From positions 1 through 59,645 of the forward strand of contig JAPOVK010000028.1 in the NCBI GenBank assembly GCA_026708185.1: DNA of 59,645 nt, in the 5' to 3' direction. Position numbers and translations under genes: made by a program. The notes below the pieces were generated by a model, which made no database searches, had not been told where the DNA came from, and was given only the letters and a program-made list of their open reading frames with translations. Shown here piece by piece: positions 1 to 8,850 of the stretch (position 1 is the stretch's first letter; the number at the start of each line of letters is the position of its first letter). The stretch is from Gammaproteobacteria bacterium. Its GTDB lineage: Bacteria; Pseudomonadota; Gammaproteobacteria; Pseudomonadales; Azotimanducaceae.

Positions 1-190
1 TGAGGGCTCCTTCTTGCGAGGGGCAGGCCCCTCGCGCTCCCCGGCTGAGGGCTCCTTCTTGCGAGGGGCAGGCCCCTCGCGCTCCCCGGCTGAGGGCTCC
101 TTCTTGCGAGGGGCAGGCCCCTCGCGCTCCCCGGCTGAGGGCTCCTTCTTGCGAGGGGCAGGCCCCTCGCGCTCCCCGGCTGAGGGCTCT
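1..190 (+). repeat. Tandem 45-bp palindromic repeat (family 1), at least 4 units
   Basis: Four identical 45-bp units start at 1, 46, 91 and 136, with a partial fifth at 181-190. The array may continue beyond the left edge. Each unit carries the hairpin GCGAGGGGC-AG-GCCCCTCGC followed by a GCTCCCCGGCTGAGGGCTCC-type tail. 45 bp is 15 codons, so the array stays open in one frame, but it has no ribosome binding site and no other coding sign. It lies immediately downstream of the pspB stop codon. Related single or double copies occur at 16101-16143, 27624-27703 and 55514-55554. Confidence 0.95.
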
Positions 191-469
191 TCACTCTTGG
201 CCATCGCGAACCCCCAGTCGTGACTCGGCAACCCCGGGACGACCACGCCACCCTGGCGTTTCGGCGTCCAGGATCGACTCCAAGGTTTCGATGCGTTCGC
301 GCATTCCCGCCGCGGCGTTCACCAACCGTTCGAGCTCGAGACGCTCGTCCTCCGTCAGGGACGCGTTGGTGCGGCCCTTGACGCGATAGTGGTTGATGAT
401 CCAGATCGGCGCGACCACGACCATGAAAAGCAGCGTGGGCACGAAGATCAAAGGAAAGAGCTCGTCCAT
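191..469 (-). CDS. pspB: Phage shock protein B (PspB)
   Basis: This is a small inner-membrane protein of the phage-shock system. In E. coli, PspB works with PspC to sense membrane stress and release PspF from PspA. The 92-residue product has one N-terminal transmembrane helix (about residues 3-24, ending in PIWIINHY), then a charged coiled-coil stretch with the family signature MRERIETLESILD and a conserved W in the tail (TPGWRGR). The ATG at 469 is preferred over an in-frame TTG at 481 because GAGGTG sits just upstream of it. The gene starts 8 bp after the pspA stop, so it is the second gene of the operon. No pspC is visible, because the window ends in the repeat array just downstream. Confidence 0.9.
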   Translation of the reverse strand: MDELFPLIFVPTLLFMVVVAPIWIINHYRVKGRTNASLTEDERLELERLVNAAAGMRERIETLESILDAETPGWRGRPGVAESRLGVRDGQE

Positions 470-477
470 GCGACACC

Positions 478-1161
478 TCAACCCTTCGACTGGTCGACGT
501 CGCCGCCGTTCTTGACGCGCGCCTTCAGCTCTTCGAGTTCCTCAGCGACCGCGTCGTCGCGGTCGAGTTCGTCGATCTCGCTCGCCAACGTGCGCTGGCC
601 CATGTCGTACGACTCGACCTGGCCCTCGAGGTCGTCCATCTTGCGCTCGTACTGCTCGAAGCGGGTCATGGCGTCGTCGATGTTGTGGTTGCTGAGTTGA
701 CGGCGCACGCCGAGGCGCGTCTGCGCCGCCTGGCCGCGAAGGATGATCGCGTTCTGGCGATTCTTCGCGTCCTTGATCTTCTCCTGCAACGCGTGGATGT
801 CGTCGTTGAGCTTGGCCAAGGTCTCGTCGAGGACGCCGAGTTCCTCGTCGAGGGTCTGCGCCTGATCTACGGCCTTGGTCCGCTCGACCAACGCCGCGCG
901 GGCCAAGTCGTCGCGGTCCTTGGTGATCGCCAATTCGGCCTTGCGCTGCCACTCGCCGGCTTCGTGTTGCAGAAGGCTGCGACGGCGCGACAGTTCCTTC
1001 TTGTCGGCGATGGCCCGGGCCGACGTGGTCCTGACTTCGACCAGGGTCTCTTCCATCTCTTGGATGATCAGGCGCACCATCTTCTCCGGATCCTCGGCCT
1101 TGTCGAGCAAGGCATTGAGGTTGGAGTTGACGATGTCGGTGATTCGCGAGAACACGCTCAT
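478..1161 (-). CDS. pspA: Phage shock protein A (PspA)
   Basis: PspA is the effector of the phage-shock response. It binds stressed inner membrane as a large oligomer (ESCRT-III-like family) and, when unstressed, inhibits the enhancer-binding protein PspF. The 227-residue product has the usual length. It begins with the membrane-binding amphipathic N-terminus (SVFSRITDIVNSNLNALLDKAEDPEKM) and is otherwise almost entirely helical coiled coil, with the family motif LIIQEMEE near residues 31-38. A strong AAGGAGGAG ribosome binding site precedes the ATG. pspF is divergent upstream and pspB follows at 8 bp. A second, distinct PspA-family protein is encoded at 50947-51642. Confidence 0.96.
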   Translation of the reverse strand: MSVFSRITDIVNSNLNALLDKAEDPEKMVRLIIQEMEETLVEVRTTSARAIADKKELSRRRSLLQHEAGEWQRKAELAITKDRDDLARAALVERTKAVDQAQTLDEELGVLDETLAKLNDDIHALQEKIKDAKNRQNAIILRGQAAQTRLGVRRQLSNHNIDDAMTRFEQYERKMDDLEGQVESYDMGQRTLASEIDELDRDDAVAEELEELKARVKNGGDVDQSKG

Positions 1162-1223
1162 GGGATACTCCTCCTTTCGGGACTCCGTTGACGCCCCGAT
1201 GCCGGGGCATTTGCCTTGTAGCG

Positions 1224-1239
1224 TTCAGATTCCGTGCCA
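1224..1239 (-). promoter_or_regulatory. Possible sigma-54 promoter of pspAB
   Basis: On the minus strand TGGCACG (1233-1239) gives a perfect -24 element. Five bases after TGGCAC come CTGA in place of the expected TTGC, so the -12 element is poor. It would start transcription about 50 bp upstream of pspA. psp operons are known sigma-54/PspF targets, and the location between the divergent genes fits, but the match is only partial. Confidence 0.35.
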
Positions 1240-1387
1240 ACACGGCTCGCCGCTGATAAATCATTGATGAAACAGGCGTTGTATGCATTCTGCCGGACAC
1301 GTCCGCGAGGCTGCATGGCACAACCGACCAAGTGTTGGCAGAATCACCACCGTTTAGGAACCCGCAGGTCCGAACGGTAAGGACACC

Positions 1388-2398
1388 ATGCCGCGGCCCC
1401 AAGAACCCGACCGCATGGTCGGCGAATCCCCAGCCTTCCTCTTGGCGTTGGAGGCGGTGTCGCAGGTGGCCCCGCTCGAGAAGCCGGTACTCGTGGTCGG
1501 CGAAAGGGGCACGGGCAAGGAACTGGTCGCTGCCCGCCTCCACTACCTGTCGAACCGTTGGGACAGCGAGTTCCTGAAGCTCAATTGCGCCGCGATCAGC
1601 GATTCGCTGATCGAGTCCGAGTTGTTCGGCCACGAGGCCGGCTCGTTCACCGGCGCCACTCGCGCCCACCAAGGGCGGTTCGAGCGTGCGGACGGCGGCA
1701 CGCTGTTCCTGGACGAAGTGGCGACTACGTCCGGGCTTGTCCAGGAGAAGTTGCTGCGGGTCATCGAATACGGCGAATTCGAGCGTGTCGGCGGACGCAA
1801 GACACAGCGTGTCAACGTGCGCCTAGTGGCGGCGACCAACGAGGACTTGCCGCGGCTCGCGGCCGAGGGCGGGTTCCGCATGGACCTGCTCGATCGCCTC
1901 GCCTTCGACGTGATCACTCTGCCGCCTCTGCGCGAGCGTGCCGAGGACATTCCCCTGCTCGCGGAGTACTTTGCCATCAACATGGCGAGCGAATTGGGCC
2001 GAGACTACTTCCCGGGCTTCACGCCGGCTGCCGAGACCGCGCTCGAGAACCACCGCTGGCCCGGCAACCTGCGCGAACTGAAGAATGTCGTCGAACGCGC
2101 CGTGTACCGGACGCCGGAAGGCGAGCCGGTGAACGGGATCGTGATCGATCCGTTCCAATCGCCCTTCCGCCCGCTCCCGGAGGTCGACAGCAAGGCGCAA
2201 CCGAGCGACGGCCTCGAGCTGCCCCTCAACCTCAAGGAGACCATCCGCGACGTTGAAATCGACCTCGTGAACAAGGCGATGACGGCGAGCCAGTTCAACC
2301 AGCGCAAGGCCGCCGCCGCGCTGGGACTGACCTACGACCAGTTCCGCGGCTACCTGAAGAAGTACGACCTGCCCACCCCTTCGTCGAAGCGCGGATAG
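1388..2398 (+). CDS. pspF: Sigma-54 enhancer-binding activator PspF
   Basis: This is the transcriptional activator of the psp operon, an AAA+ ATPase that remodels sigma-54 RNA polymerase. The 336-residue protein starts directly with the AAA+ domain and lacks an N-terminal receiver or sensor domain, as PspF does. Walker A is GERGTGKE (39-46) and Walker B is TLFLDE (105-110). The sigma-54 contacting loop reads GSFTGA (85-90) instead of the usual GAFTGA. A helix-turn-helix of the Fis type lies at the C-terminus (QRKAAAALGLTYDQFRGYL). The ATG follows TAAGGA. The gene is divergent from pspA, the standard arrangement, and PspA binding is the expected control. Confidence 0.95.
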   Translation: MPRPQEPDRMVGESPAFLLALEAVSQVAPLEKPVLVVGERGTGKELVAARLHYLSNRWDSEFLKLNCAAISDSLIESELFGHEAGSFTGATRAHQGRFERADGGTLFLDEVATTSGLVQEKLLRVIEYGEFERVGGRKTQRVNVRLVAATNEDLPRLAAEGGFRMDLLDRLAFDVITLPPLRERAEDIPLLAEYFAINMASELGRDYFPGFTPAAETALENHRWPGNLRELKNVVERAVYRTPEGEPVNGIVIDPFQSPFRPLPEVDSKAQPSDGLELPLNLKETIRDVEIDLVNKAMTASQFNQRKAAAALGLTYDQFRGYLKKYDLPTPSSKRG

Positions 2399-2509
2399 CG
2401 CTCGCACCGCCCTGCCAAGGTGCCCGCGCGGGTCGGCTTTGATTTCGACCGCGCCATCCGGCAAACTTGCCGCGCGCTGTCCGGAACGCATGGTTCGAAC
2501 ACGCTCATC

Positions 2510-2584
2510 GCGGGAATAGCTCAGTGGTAGAGCACAACCTTGCCAAGGTTGGGGTCGCGGGTTCAACCCCCGTTTCCCGCTCCA
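2510..2584 (+). tRNA. glyT: tRNA-Gly (anticodon GCC)
   Basis: A complete cloverleaf can be folded. The acceptor GCGGGAA pairs with TTCCCGC, the D-arm is GCTC..GAGC, and the anticodon stem CAACC/GGTTG holds loop TTGCCAA with anticodon GCC at 2542-2544. The T-arm is CGGGTTCAACCCCCG-like with TTC. A 3' CCA is encoded at 2582-2584. It stands alone between pspF and mfd. The symbol is generic, as E. coli glyT has a different anticodon; the isoacceptor assignment rests on the anticodon. Confidence 0.96.
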
Positions 2585-2643
2585 AACCCGACGCTTGAGC
2601 CGCTGATCGCCTTGCCCCCTTTTGAGGCTTAGCCAGGATTCGC

Positions 2644-5600
2644 ATGACCACCGACGTAACGTCACACCATGTGCCCGTCGTGCCCGCGCCACACCTTCAG
2701 CACAACTGGCAGGGGCTCCACGGCAGCGCTTCGAGTCTCATGGCCGCGCGGCTCGCGACGTCGGCAGACCACCTGGTCGTCTACGTCGCCACCGACACCG
2801 ACGCCGCCTTCCACGCCCAGGCGGAAATCCGCTTCTACGCGCCGCCCAACGTGCGGGTACTGACCTTCCCGGACTGGGAAACCCTCGCCTACGACCACTT
2901 CTCGGCGCACCAGGACATCATCTCCGAGCGCCTGGCCACGCTCTATGAACTGCCGTCGACAAGCGGCGGCCTCCTGGTCCTCCCGGTCAGCACGCTGCTG
3001 CAACGGCTCGCACCCGTCGAGTTCGTGCAGAGCCAGTCACTCATCCTGGAAGTCGGGGCGCGGTTCGACCTCGATGCTGAGCGGCAACGGCTGACCCGTG
3101 CGGGATACCGGGCTGCGGACACGGTTTCCGAACGCGGTGAGTTCGCGGTTCGCGGCTCGCTCGTCGATGTATTCCCCATGGGTACCGCCAACCCCATCCG
3201 GATTGACCTGTTCGACGACGAAATCGACACCCTGCGCATCTTCGACGCCGACAGCCAACGGACCGTCAATTCAACGCGCAGCGTACGTATCCTTCCGGCG
3301 CGGGAGACGCCCCTGGACACGGTCGGGATAGCGCGTTTCCGCGACGCGTGGCATCGCACATTCGACGTGGACGTGCGCAACTGCCAGATCTACCAGGACG
3401 TCAGTACCGGCTTCGCTCCGCAAGGCGTCGAGTACTACCTGCCGCTGTTCTTCGAGGCTACCGCGACCCTGTTCGAGTACCTACCAGCGGACACTGTGTT
3501 CGTCCTCGAGGCGGGCGTGGCCGATGCCGCCAGGCGCCACATCGAGGACGTCGCCGGCCGGTACGAGTCGCTGCGCTACGACGTGGAGCGCCCGATTCTG
3601 CCCCCGGATGCGCTATTCCTGTCCGCTACCGACCTCGATACCCGTCTGAAGCGCTACGGGCGCGCCCGCCTGGATCCGACCGCCGCGAGGCGGCGCCACC
3701 GCGTCGACTTCGGTGGCCGCCAACTGCCCGACGTCGCGGCGAACCACCGCGCGAGGGATCCGGCGGCCAGGCTGCGCAGTTTCACCGCGAACACCGCAGC
3801 GCGCGTGCTGCTGACGGCCGAGACGCCGGGCCGCAAGGTGCACCTCGACGACTTCCTGCGCCGCGAAGGCCTATCCGGGACCGACGTCGAGGACTTCGCC
3901 GCGTTCGCCACCGGCGATACCGCGCTCGGCCTCGCCATAGCACCCATCGAGCGTGGGTTCTGGTTCGACGACATCGCCGTGGTCACGGAGACGGAAATCT
4001 TCGGTCACCGCAGCGAAGCCGCCACCGAGCGCGCCCGGCGGCAGGCCATCGACCCCGACCTGGTGATCAAGAATCTGATCGAGTTGACGCCGGGAGCGCC
4101 CGTCGTGCACATCGACCATGGGGTCGGCCGCTACCGGGGGCTGCAGGCGTTTACCGTTGATGACCACGACGTTGAATTCCTGACCATCGAATACGCCGAG
4201 GACGCCAAGCTCTACGTGCCGGTGACGGCTCTGCATCTCGTCTCCCGGTACGCGGGCGCCAACGAGGACAGCGCGCCGCTGCACCGGCTCGGCTCCGACC
4301 AGTGGGCCAAGGCCAAGCGGCGTGCCGCCGAACAGGCCCGCGACGTCGCCGCGGAACTCCTCGACATCTACGCGCGCCGGGAGGCCGCCACGAGCTATGC
4401 CTTCCATCCCCCCGACGACGACTATCGACGCTTCGTGGAGCAGTTCCCGTTCGAGGCCACGCCCGACCAGGACGCCACCATCGATACGGTGATCGAGGAT
4501 CTCACCAGCGCCCAGGCCACCGACCGGCTGGTCTGCGGCGACGTCGGCTTCGGCAAGACGGAAGTCGCCATGCGCGCGGCCTTTCTCGCCGTCGCCAGCG
4601 GCCGCCAGGTGGCTGTGCTGGCACCGACAACGCTCCTCGCGCAGCAGCACTTCGAGACCTTCTCGGACCGCTTCTCAGACTGGCCGCTGACGGTAGAAGT
4701 GGTCTCGCGCCTGCGCAACGAAAGCGACGTCAAGACCGTCGCCGCGCGCCTTTCCAGCGGGCGCGTCGACGTGGTGATCGGCACACACCGCTTGCTCGCC
4801 AAGGCCTTCCGTTTCAAGCGCCTTGGGCTGGTCATCATCGACGAGGAGCACCGCTTCGGCGTGCGCCAAAAGGAACAACTGAAGAGCCTGCGGGCGGAGG
4901 TGGACGTGTTGGCGCTGACGGCGACGCCGATCCCGCGCACGCTCAACCTGTCCTTGAGCGGGCTGCGCGACCTGTCGGTGATCGCCACCCCCCCGGCCCA
5001 ACGGCTGGCCATCAAGACCTTCGTCATGGAGCGGCGCCGGGCCGTGATCGCTGAAGCGATCGCCCGCGAACTCGCCCGCGGCGGACAGGTGTTCTACGTG
5101 CACAACGAGGTCCGCTCCATCGACCGCGCCGCCGACGAAGTGGCGGAACTCGCGCCGCAGGCCCGCATCGGCGTCGGTCACGGGCAGATGCCGAGCCGCC
5201 GCCTCGAACAGGTGATGGCGGACTTCTACCATCGACGCAGCAACGTGCTGGTATGCACGACGATAATCGAGAACGGCATCGACATTCCCAACGCGAACAC
5301 GATCGTCATCAACCGCGCCGACAAGTTCGGCTTGGCCCAGCTCCACCAGCTTCGCGGCCGCGTCGGCCGTTCCCACCGGCAGGCCTACGCCTACCTCATG
5401 ACGCCGCACCCGAAGGCCATGACCGCCGACGCCGTGAAGCGCCTCGATGCCGTGCAGGCGGCGGGCGATCTCGGGATCGGTTTCACGCTCGCCACTCACG
5501 ACCTCGAGATCCGCGGTGCCGGTGAGCTCCTCGGCGACGAGCAGTCGGGCCAGATCGCAAACATCGGCTTCTCGCTGTACATGGAGATGCTCGAACGGGC

Positions 5601-6174
5601 CGTGGCCAGCATCAAGGCCGGCAAGACGCCGCAGATCGACGAGCCCCTGCGTACGAGTCACGAGGTCAACCTGCACGTGCCGGCGCTGATTCCCGACGAC
5701 TACCTGCCCGACGTCCACGCCCGACTCATCATGTACAAGCGAATCGCGGGGGCCACCGACCAGGGAACCCTGGACGAACTCAAGATCGAGATGATCGACC
5801 GCTTCGGACTGCTGCCGGATCCCTTGAACAACCTGTTCCGAACAACGGCGATCAAGCTCAAAGCCTCGCGCCTCGGCATAGACCGCATCGATGTCGGACC
5901 CGCCGGCGGGCGGCTCGAGTTCCGAACCGATACCGCGGTCGATCCGTTCACCGTCGTCAGGCTCGTCCAAGCCGAGCCCAACACCTACCGTTTCCGCGAG
6001 GCCGACGAGCGCGGCCGATTGCTGGTGACCCGGAGGACGGACGAAGCCGAGGATCGATTCGCCTTCGTCGAGCGGCTGATTGAGCGGCTCGCCAGCACGG
6101 CGGCGACAGAAGCGAACGCCCGCGGGCGTGCCGACCGACGCGCTACACCGACGGGCGAGCGACGACGCGCCTAG
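2644..6174 (+). CDS. mfd: Transcription-repair coupling factor Mfd
   Basis: Mfd is an ATP-dependent DNA translocase that removes RNA polymerase stalled at lesions and recruits UvrA. The 1176 residues match the family length. In order there is a UvrB-homology N-terminal part (about 1-350), then the polymerase-interacting domain starting near residue 480 (ELTPGAPVVHIDHGVGRYRG), the helicase core with Walker A GDVGFGKTE near 633 and the DEEH box near 733, and the C-terminal TRCF regulatory domain. The ATG has an AGGA ribosome binding site 8 bp upstream. csiV follows after 18 bp with its own strong site, as in Pseudomonas. Confidence 0.98.
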   Translation: MTTDVTSHHVPVVPAPHLQHNWQGLHGSASSLMAARLATSADHLVVYVATDTDAAFHAQAEIRFYAPPNVRVLTFPDWETLAYDHFSAHQDIISERLATLYELPSTSGGLLVLPVSTLLQRLAPVEFVQSQSLILEVGARFDLDAERQRLTRAGYRAADTVSERGEFAVRGSLVDVFPMGTANPIRIDLFDDEIDTLRIFDADSQRTVNSTRSVRILPARETPLDTVGIARFRDAWHRTFDVDVRNCQIYQDVSTGFAPQGVEYYLPLFFEATATLFEYLPADTVFVLEAGVADAARRHIEDVAGRYESLRYDVERPILPPDALFLSATDLDTRLKRYGRARLDPTAARRRHRVDFGGRQLPDVAANHRARDPAARLRSFTANTAARVLLTAETPGRKVHLDDFLRREGLSGTDVEDFAAFATGDTALGLAIAPIERGFWFDDIAVVTETEIFGHRSEAATERARRQAIDPDLVIKNLIELTPGAPVVHIDHGVGRYRGLQAFTVDDHDVEFLTIEYAEDAKLYVPVTALHLVSRYAGANEDSAPLHRLGSDQWAKAKRRAAEQARDVAAELLDIYARREAATSYAFHPPDDDYRRFVEQFPFEATPDQDATIDTVIEDLTSAQATDRLVCGDVGFGKTEVAMRAAFLAVASGRQVAVLAPTTLLAQQHFETFSDRFSDWPLTVEVVSRLRNESDVKTVAARLSSGRVDVVIGTHRLLAKAFRFKRLGLVIIDEEHRFGVRQKEQLKSLRAEVDVLALTATPIPRTLNLSLSGLRDLSVIATPPAQRLAIKTFVMERRRAVIAEAIARELARGGQVFYVHNEVRSIDRAADEVAELAPQARIGVGHGQMPSRRLEQVMADFYHRRSNVLVCTTIIENGIDIPNANTIVINRADKFGLAQLHQLRGRVGRSHRQAYAYLMTPHPKAMTADAVKRLDAVQAAGDLGIGFTLATHDLEIRGAGELLGDEQSGQIANIGFSLYMEMLERAVASIKAGKTPQIDEPLRTSHEVNLHVPALIPDDYLPDVHARLIMYKRIAGATDQGTLDELKIEMIDRFGLLPDPLNNLFRTTAIKLKASRLGIDRIDVGPAGGRLEFRTDTAVDPFTVVRLVQAEPNTYRFREADERGRLLVTRRTDEAEDRFAFVERLIERLASTAATEANARGRADRRATPTGERRRA

Positions 6175-6192
6175 GCATTCCAGAAAGGAGAC

Positions 6193-7203
6193 ATGCCAGC
6201 GCTGCCCCCAGGCACTGCCACCTCGCGGAAGAGGATCCCGGGCCTGACACTGGTCGCGAGTGCCGTGCTTGTCGTGACGGCCTTTGAAGCGCGGTCCCGG
6301 GAGGCCGAGGACTTCCTCACACAACGCTGGTATCAGCTCGAAGTCATCGTGTTCGAGCGCGGCCCTGCGGACGCCACCGTGCGCCGCATGACCGCTCCCG
6401 AGCGCTACCCGCAAACGATCATGCCGTTCACGAACGCATCCCCCGGCGACGACGCGGTTGCCTTTGCGCCGGAGCCGGTGGTTCGGGACGCCGACGCCGC
6501 GCTTTTCAGCGACCGTCCGCCACCACTCTGGCTGGCCGGCGAGTGCGTCGCGACGCACTGGCTGCCGCCCGCCGGCTGGTCGGATGCCGAAGGCGTGCTA
6601 CCCCACGATCCATGCCTGCCCCCGCCGCCAACGCCCGTCGCGGAAACGGGCGCCGCCGCCGGGCAAGGTCCCGATCCGGCCGCCGGGGACACCGCCCCAG
6701 CGGTCGCAACACCCATCCCGGGGCCATCGTCCCGTGAGCTTGCGCGCCAGGCATTGACGGAGGCGTTTGCGCAGTACGAGCGTCGGCTGTCCGAGAGCAG
6801 TTACATTTGGCATCCCAATCCGCCCGCCATGCGTACCGAGATCAATCGCTTGGGACGACGCTTCGACATCCTCGCCGCGGGTTCCTGGCACCAGGCACTG
6901 CCCCCGCGCGACCAGCCCCAGCCGCTCTTGTTCCAGGCCGGTCAGGGCGACGGCCGCAAGCCCTTCGATGTGGAAGGCTGGCTCGCCGTCACCGTCCAGC
7001 GTTTCGTGCACTTCGAAGTGCGTCTTTGGGTTCGCCTGGACGATGCCGCCTTCGCCCTGGTCAGCGAGAGCCGCCGACTGCGCAGCGGCGAGGTCCACTA
7101 TCTCGATCACCCGGTACTCGGCGTGATCGTGCGCGTCGGGCCAGTGGACGTTCCGGGCGTCCTGCGCGACCAAGCCGAACGACTCGACGCGTTCGGACAA
7201 TGA
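6193..7203 (+). CDS. csiV: CsiV-family protein (peptidoglycan-binding, envelope)
   Basis: The 336-residue exported protein has an N-terminal hydrophobic segment (about residues 15-30) acting as signal or anchor, followed by the family hallmark WYQLEVIVFER. A low-complexity Pro/Ala linker sits in the middle (about residues 138-180), and the second half carries the conserved stretch with ALTEAFAQYERRLSES. CsiV of Pasteurellales/Pseudomonas binds peptidoglycan and is linked to growth in the presence of D-amino acids; that role is from family knowledge. A strong AAAGGAG precedes the ATG. It sits directly after mfd, the same order as in Pseudomonas, and is probably cotranscribed with it and with the ThDP enzyme 7 bp downstream. 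Confidence 0.82.
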   Translation: MPALPPGTATSRKRIPGLTLVASAVLVVTAFEARSREAEDFLTQRWYQLEVIVFERGPADATVRRMTAPERYPQTIMPFTNASPGDDAVAFAPEPVVRDADAALFSDRPPPLWLAGECVATHWLPPAGWSDAEGVLPHDPCLPPPPTPVAETGAAAGQGPDPAAGDTAPAVATPIPGPSSRELARQALTEAFAQYERRLSESSYIWHPNPPAMRTEINRLGRRFDILAAGSWHQALPPRDQPQPLLFQAGQGDGRKPFDVEGWLAVTVQRFVHFEVRLWVRLDDAAFALVSESRRLRSGEVHYLDHPVLGVIVRVGPVDVPGVLRDQAERLDAFGQ

Positions 7204-7210
7204 CCGGCGC

Positions 7211-8845
7211 ATGGGCGTTTTGAGAACCGGCGCTCAGGCGCTCGTCGAGACCCTCGAATGCCAGGGTGTCACCCGCGTCTTCTGCGTGCCCGGCGAGAGC
7301 TACCTCGCCGTACTGGACGCGCTGCGCGACTCCCCCATCGAGACCGTGGTCGCGCGTCAGGAGGGCGGGGCGGCCATGATGGCGGAGGCGGACGCCAAGC
7401 TCACCGGGCGACCCGGCGTGGTGTTCGTCACCCGCGGTCCCGGCGCCGCCAACGCCAGTGCGGGTGTCCACGTGGCACAACAGGACTCCACGCCGCTGGT
7501 CCTGTTCGCGGGCCAAGTCGCTCGCGCCGCCCGGGGGCGCGATGCCTTCCAGGAAGTGGACTTTCCCGCGCTGTTCGGCGGAATGGCGAAGTACGTGACC
7601 GAGGTCGTCGATCCCGAGCAGCTCCCTGCGGTTGTCGGCTACGCGTTCCGCGCCGCATTGGCCGACCGACCCGGTCCGGCCGTGGTCGCGCTGCCCGAGG
7701 ACATGCTGACGGACCCATGCGCGGCGGCGACCCCGGCCCGGGTCGACATCCCCGCGGGGCAGTCCGACGTCGATGCCGTGGAGCGATTCGACACCATGCT
7801 GAGCGCAGCCGCACGGCCACTGGTGGTGGTCGGTGGTTCCGTCTGGGATGCCGCGAGCGTCACGCGTTTAAGGACATTCGCCGAAGCCGCCGGTGTACCC
7901 GTGGCGTGCGGATTCCGCCGCCAGCAGTTGTTCGACCACACCCATGGCCACTATGCCGGCGACGTCGGGATCGGCTTGAACCCCCGGTTGCGCCAAGCCC
8001 TCAACGAGACGGACTTGCTCGTTCTGCTCGGTACCCGCTTCTCCGAGATCCCCAGCCAGTCCTACGCCCTGCCCGACCGGCGCACCCCTGTCGTACACAT
8101 CCATCCCGACCCGCGTGAATTGGACCGCGTCCATCGCACGGTACTCGCCATCCACGCCCGACCGGCCGCCTTCCTCGCCACCACGGCCGCGCGCGGCCAA
8201 CGGACGGGCTATGTCAACGCCTTGCACCAGGACTACCTGCGCTGGTCCGCGCTGCCGCACCCCACGCCGGGAAAGCTCACGCTGAGCCACGTGATGGCGA
8301 CCCTTCGAGAACGCACCGACGGCGAGACCATCGTCACCAACGGCGCGGGCAACTACTCGAGCTGGATCCACCGCTTCCATCGCTTCCGCGAGTACGGCAC
8401 GCAGGTCGCGCCGACCTCGGGATCGATGGGTTACGGCCTGCCGGCGGCCATCGCCGCGAAGCTACGCCACCCGGCACGTACCGTGGTCTGCTTCGCCGGC
8501 GACGGCTGCTTCCAGATGACAGGCCAAGAACTCGGCACCGCCGTGCAGGCCGGCGCGGCGGTCATCGTGCTGGTCGTCGACAACGGCATGTACGGCACGA
8601 TCCGAATGCACCAGGAACGCCACTACCCCGGGCGCGTGCACGCCACGTCGCTCGTCAACCCGGACTTCGCGGCGCTCGCCCGCGCGTACGGCTGCCACGG
8701 CGAGCGCGTGGACACCGATGAAGAGTTCGCGCCAGCGTTCGAGCGCGCGAGACGCGCCGCGTGCCCCGCTGTGCTGCACCTGGTGGTGGATCCCGAGGCC
8801 ATCACCCCCGCGACCACGCTGTCGCGACTCCGCGAGCCGATCTGA
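7211..8845 (+). CDS. Thiamine-diphosphate enzyme, acetolactate synthase-like
   Basis: The 544-residue protein has the three-domain layout of the acetolactate synthase/benzoylformate decarboxylase superfamily. The N-terminal PYR domain has catalytic Glu51 in RQEGGA. The central domain is Rossmann-like (LVVVGGSVWD). The C-terminal PP domain has the ThDP/Mg motif GDGCFQMTGQELGTA..DNGMYGT. The substrate cannot be told from sequence. No small regulatory subunit (ilvN/H) is adjacent, which argues against the main branched-chain acetolactate synthase. It starts 7 bp after csiV and ends 5 bp before the convergent mtiP stop. No such enzyme is normally part of the mfd-csiV-mtiP neighbourhood, so it may be a lineage-specific insertion. 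Confidence 0.85.
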   Translation: MGVLRTGAQALVETLECQGVTRVFCVPGESYLAVLDALRDSPIETVVARQEGGAAMMAEADAKLTGRPGVVFVTRGPGAANASAGVHVAQQDSTPLVLFAGQVARAARGRDAFQEVDFPALFGGMAKYVTEVVDPEQLPAVVGYAFRAALADRPGPAVVALPEDMLTDPCAAATPARVDIPAGQSDVDAVERFDTMLSAAARPLVVVGGSVWDAASVTRLRTFAEAAGVPVACGFRRQQLFDHTHGHYAGDVGIGLNPRLRQALNETDLLVLLGTRFSEIPSQSYALPDRRTPVVHIHPDPRELDRVHRTVLAIHARPAAFLATTAARGQRTGYVNALHQDYLRWSALPHPTPGKLTLSHVMATLRERTDGETIVTNGAGNYSSWIHRFHRFREYGTQVAPTSGSMGYGLPAAIAAKLRHPARTVVCFAGDGCFQMTGQELGTAVQAGAAVIVLVVDNGMYGTIRMHQERHYPGRVHATSLVNPDFAALARAYGCHGERVDTDEEFAPAFERARRAACPAVLHLVVDPEAITPATTLSRLREPI

Positions 8846-8850
8846 CTTCG

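Noticed and set aside
1-190. CRISPR array
   Set aside because: The units are directly adjacent 45-bp copies without unique spacers, and no cas gene is in the window.
14-223. Open frame through the 45-bp array encoding a 15-residue repeat peptide
   Set aside because: The frame is open only because the unit is 45 bp. There is no ribosome binding site or non-repeat domain, and the same DNA forms hairpins at unrelated places.
4675-6558. 627-residue open frame antisense to mfd and csiV
   Set aside because: This is a high-GC shadow frame with no recognisable domain, opposite two well-supported genes.
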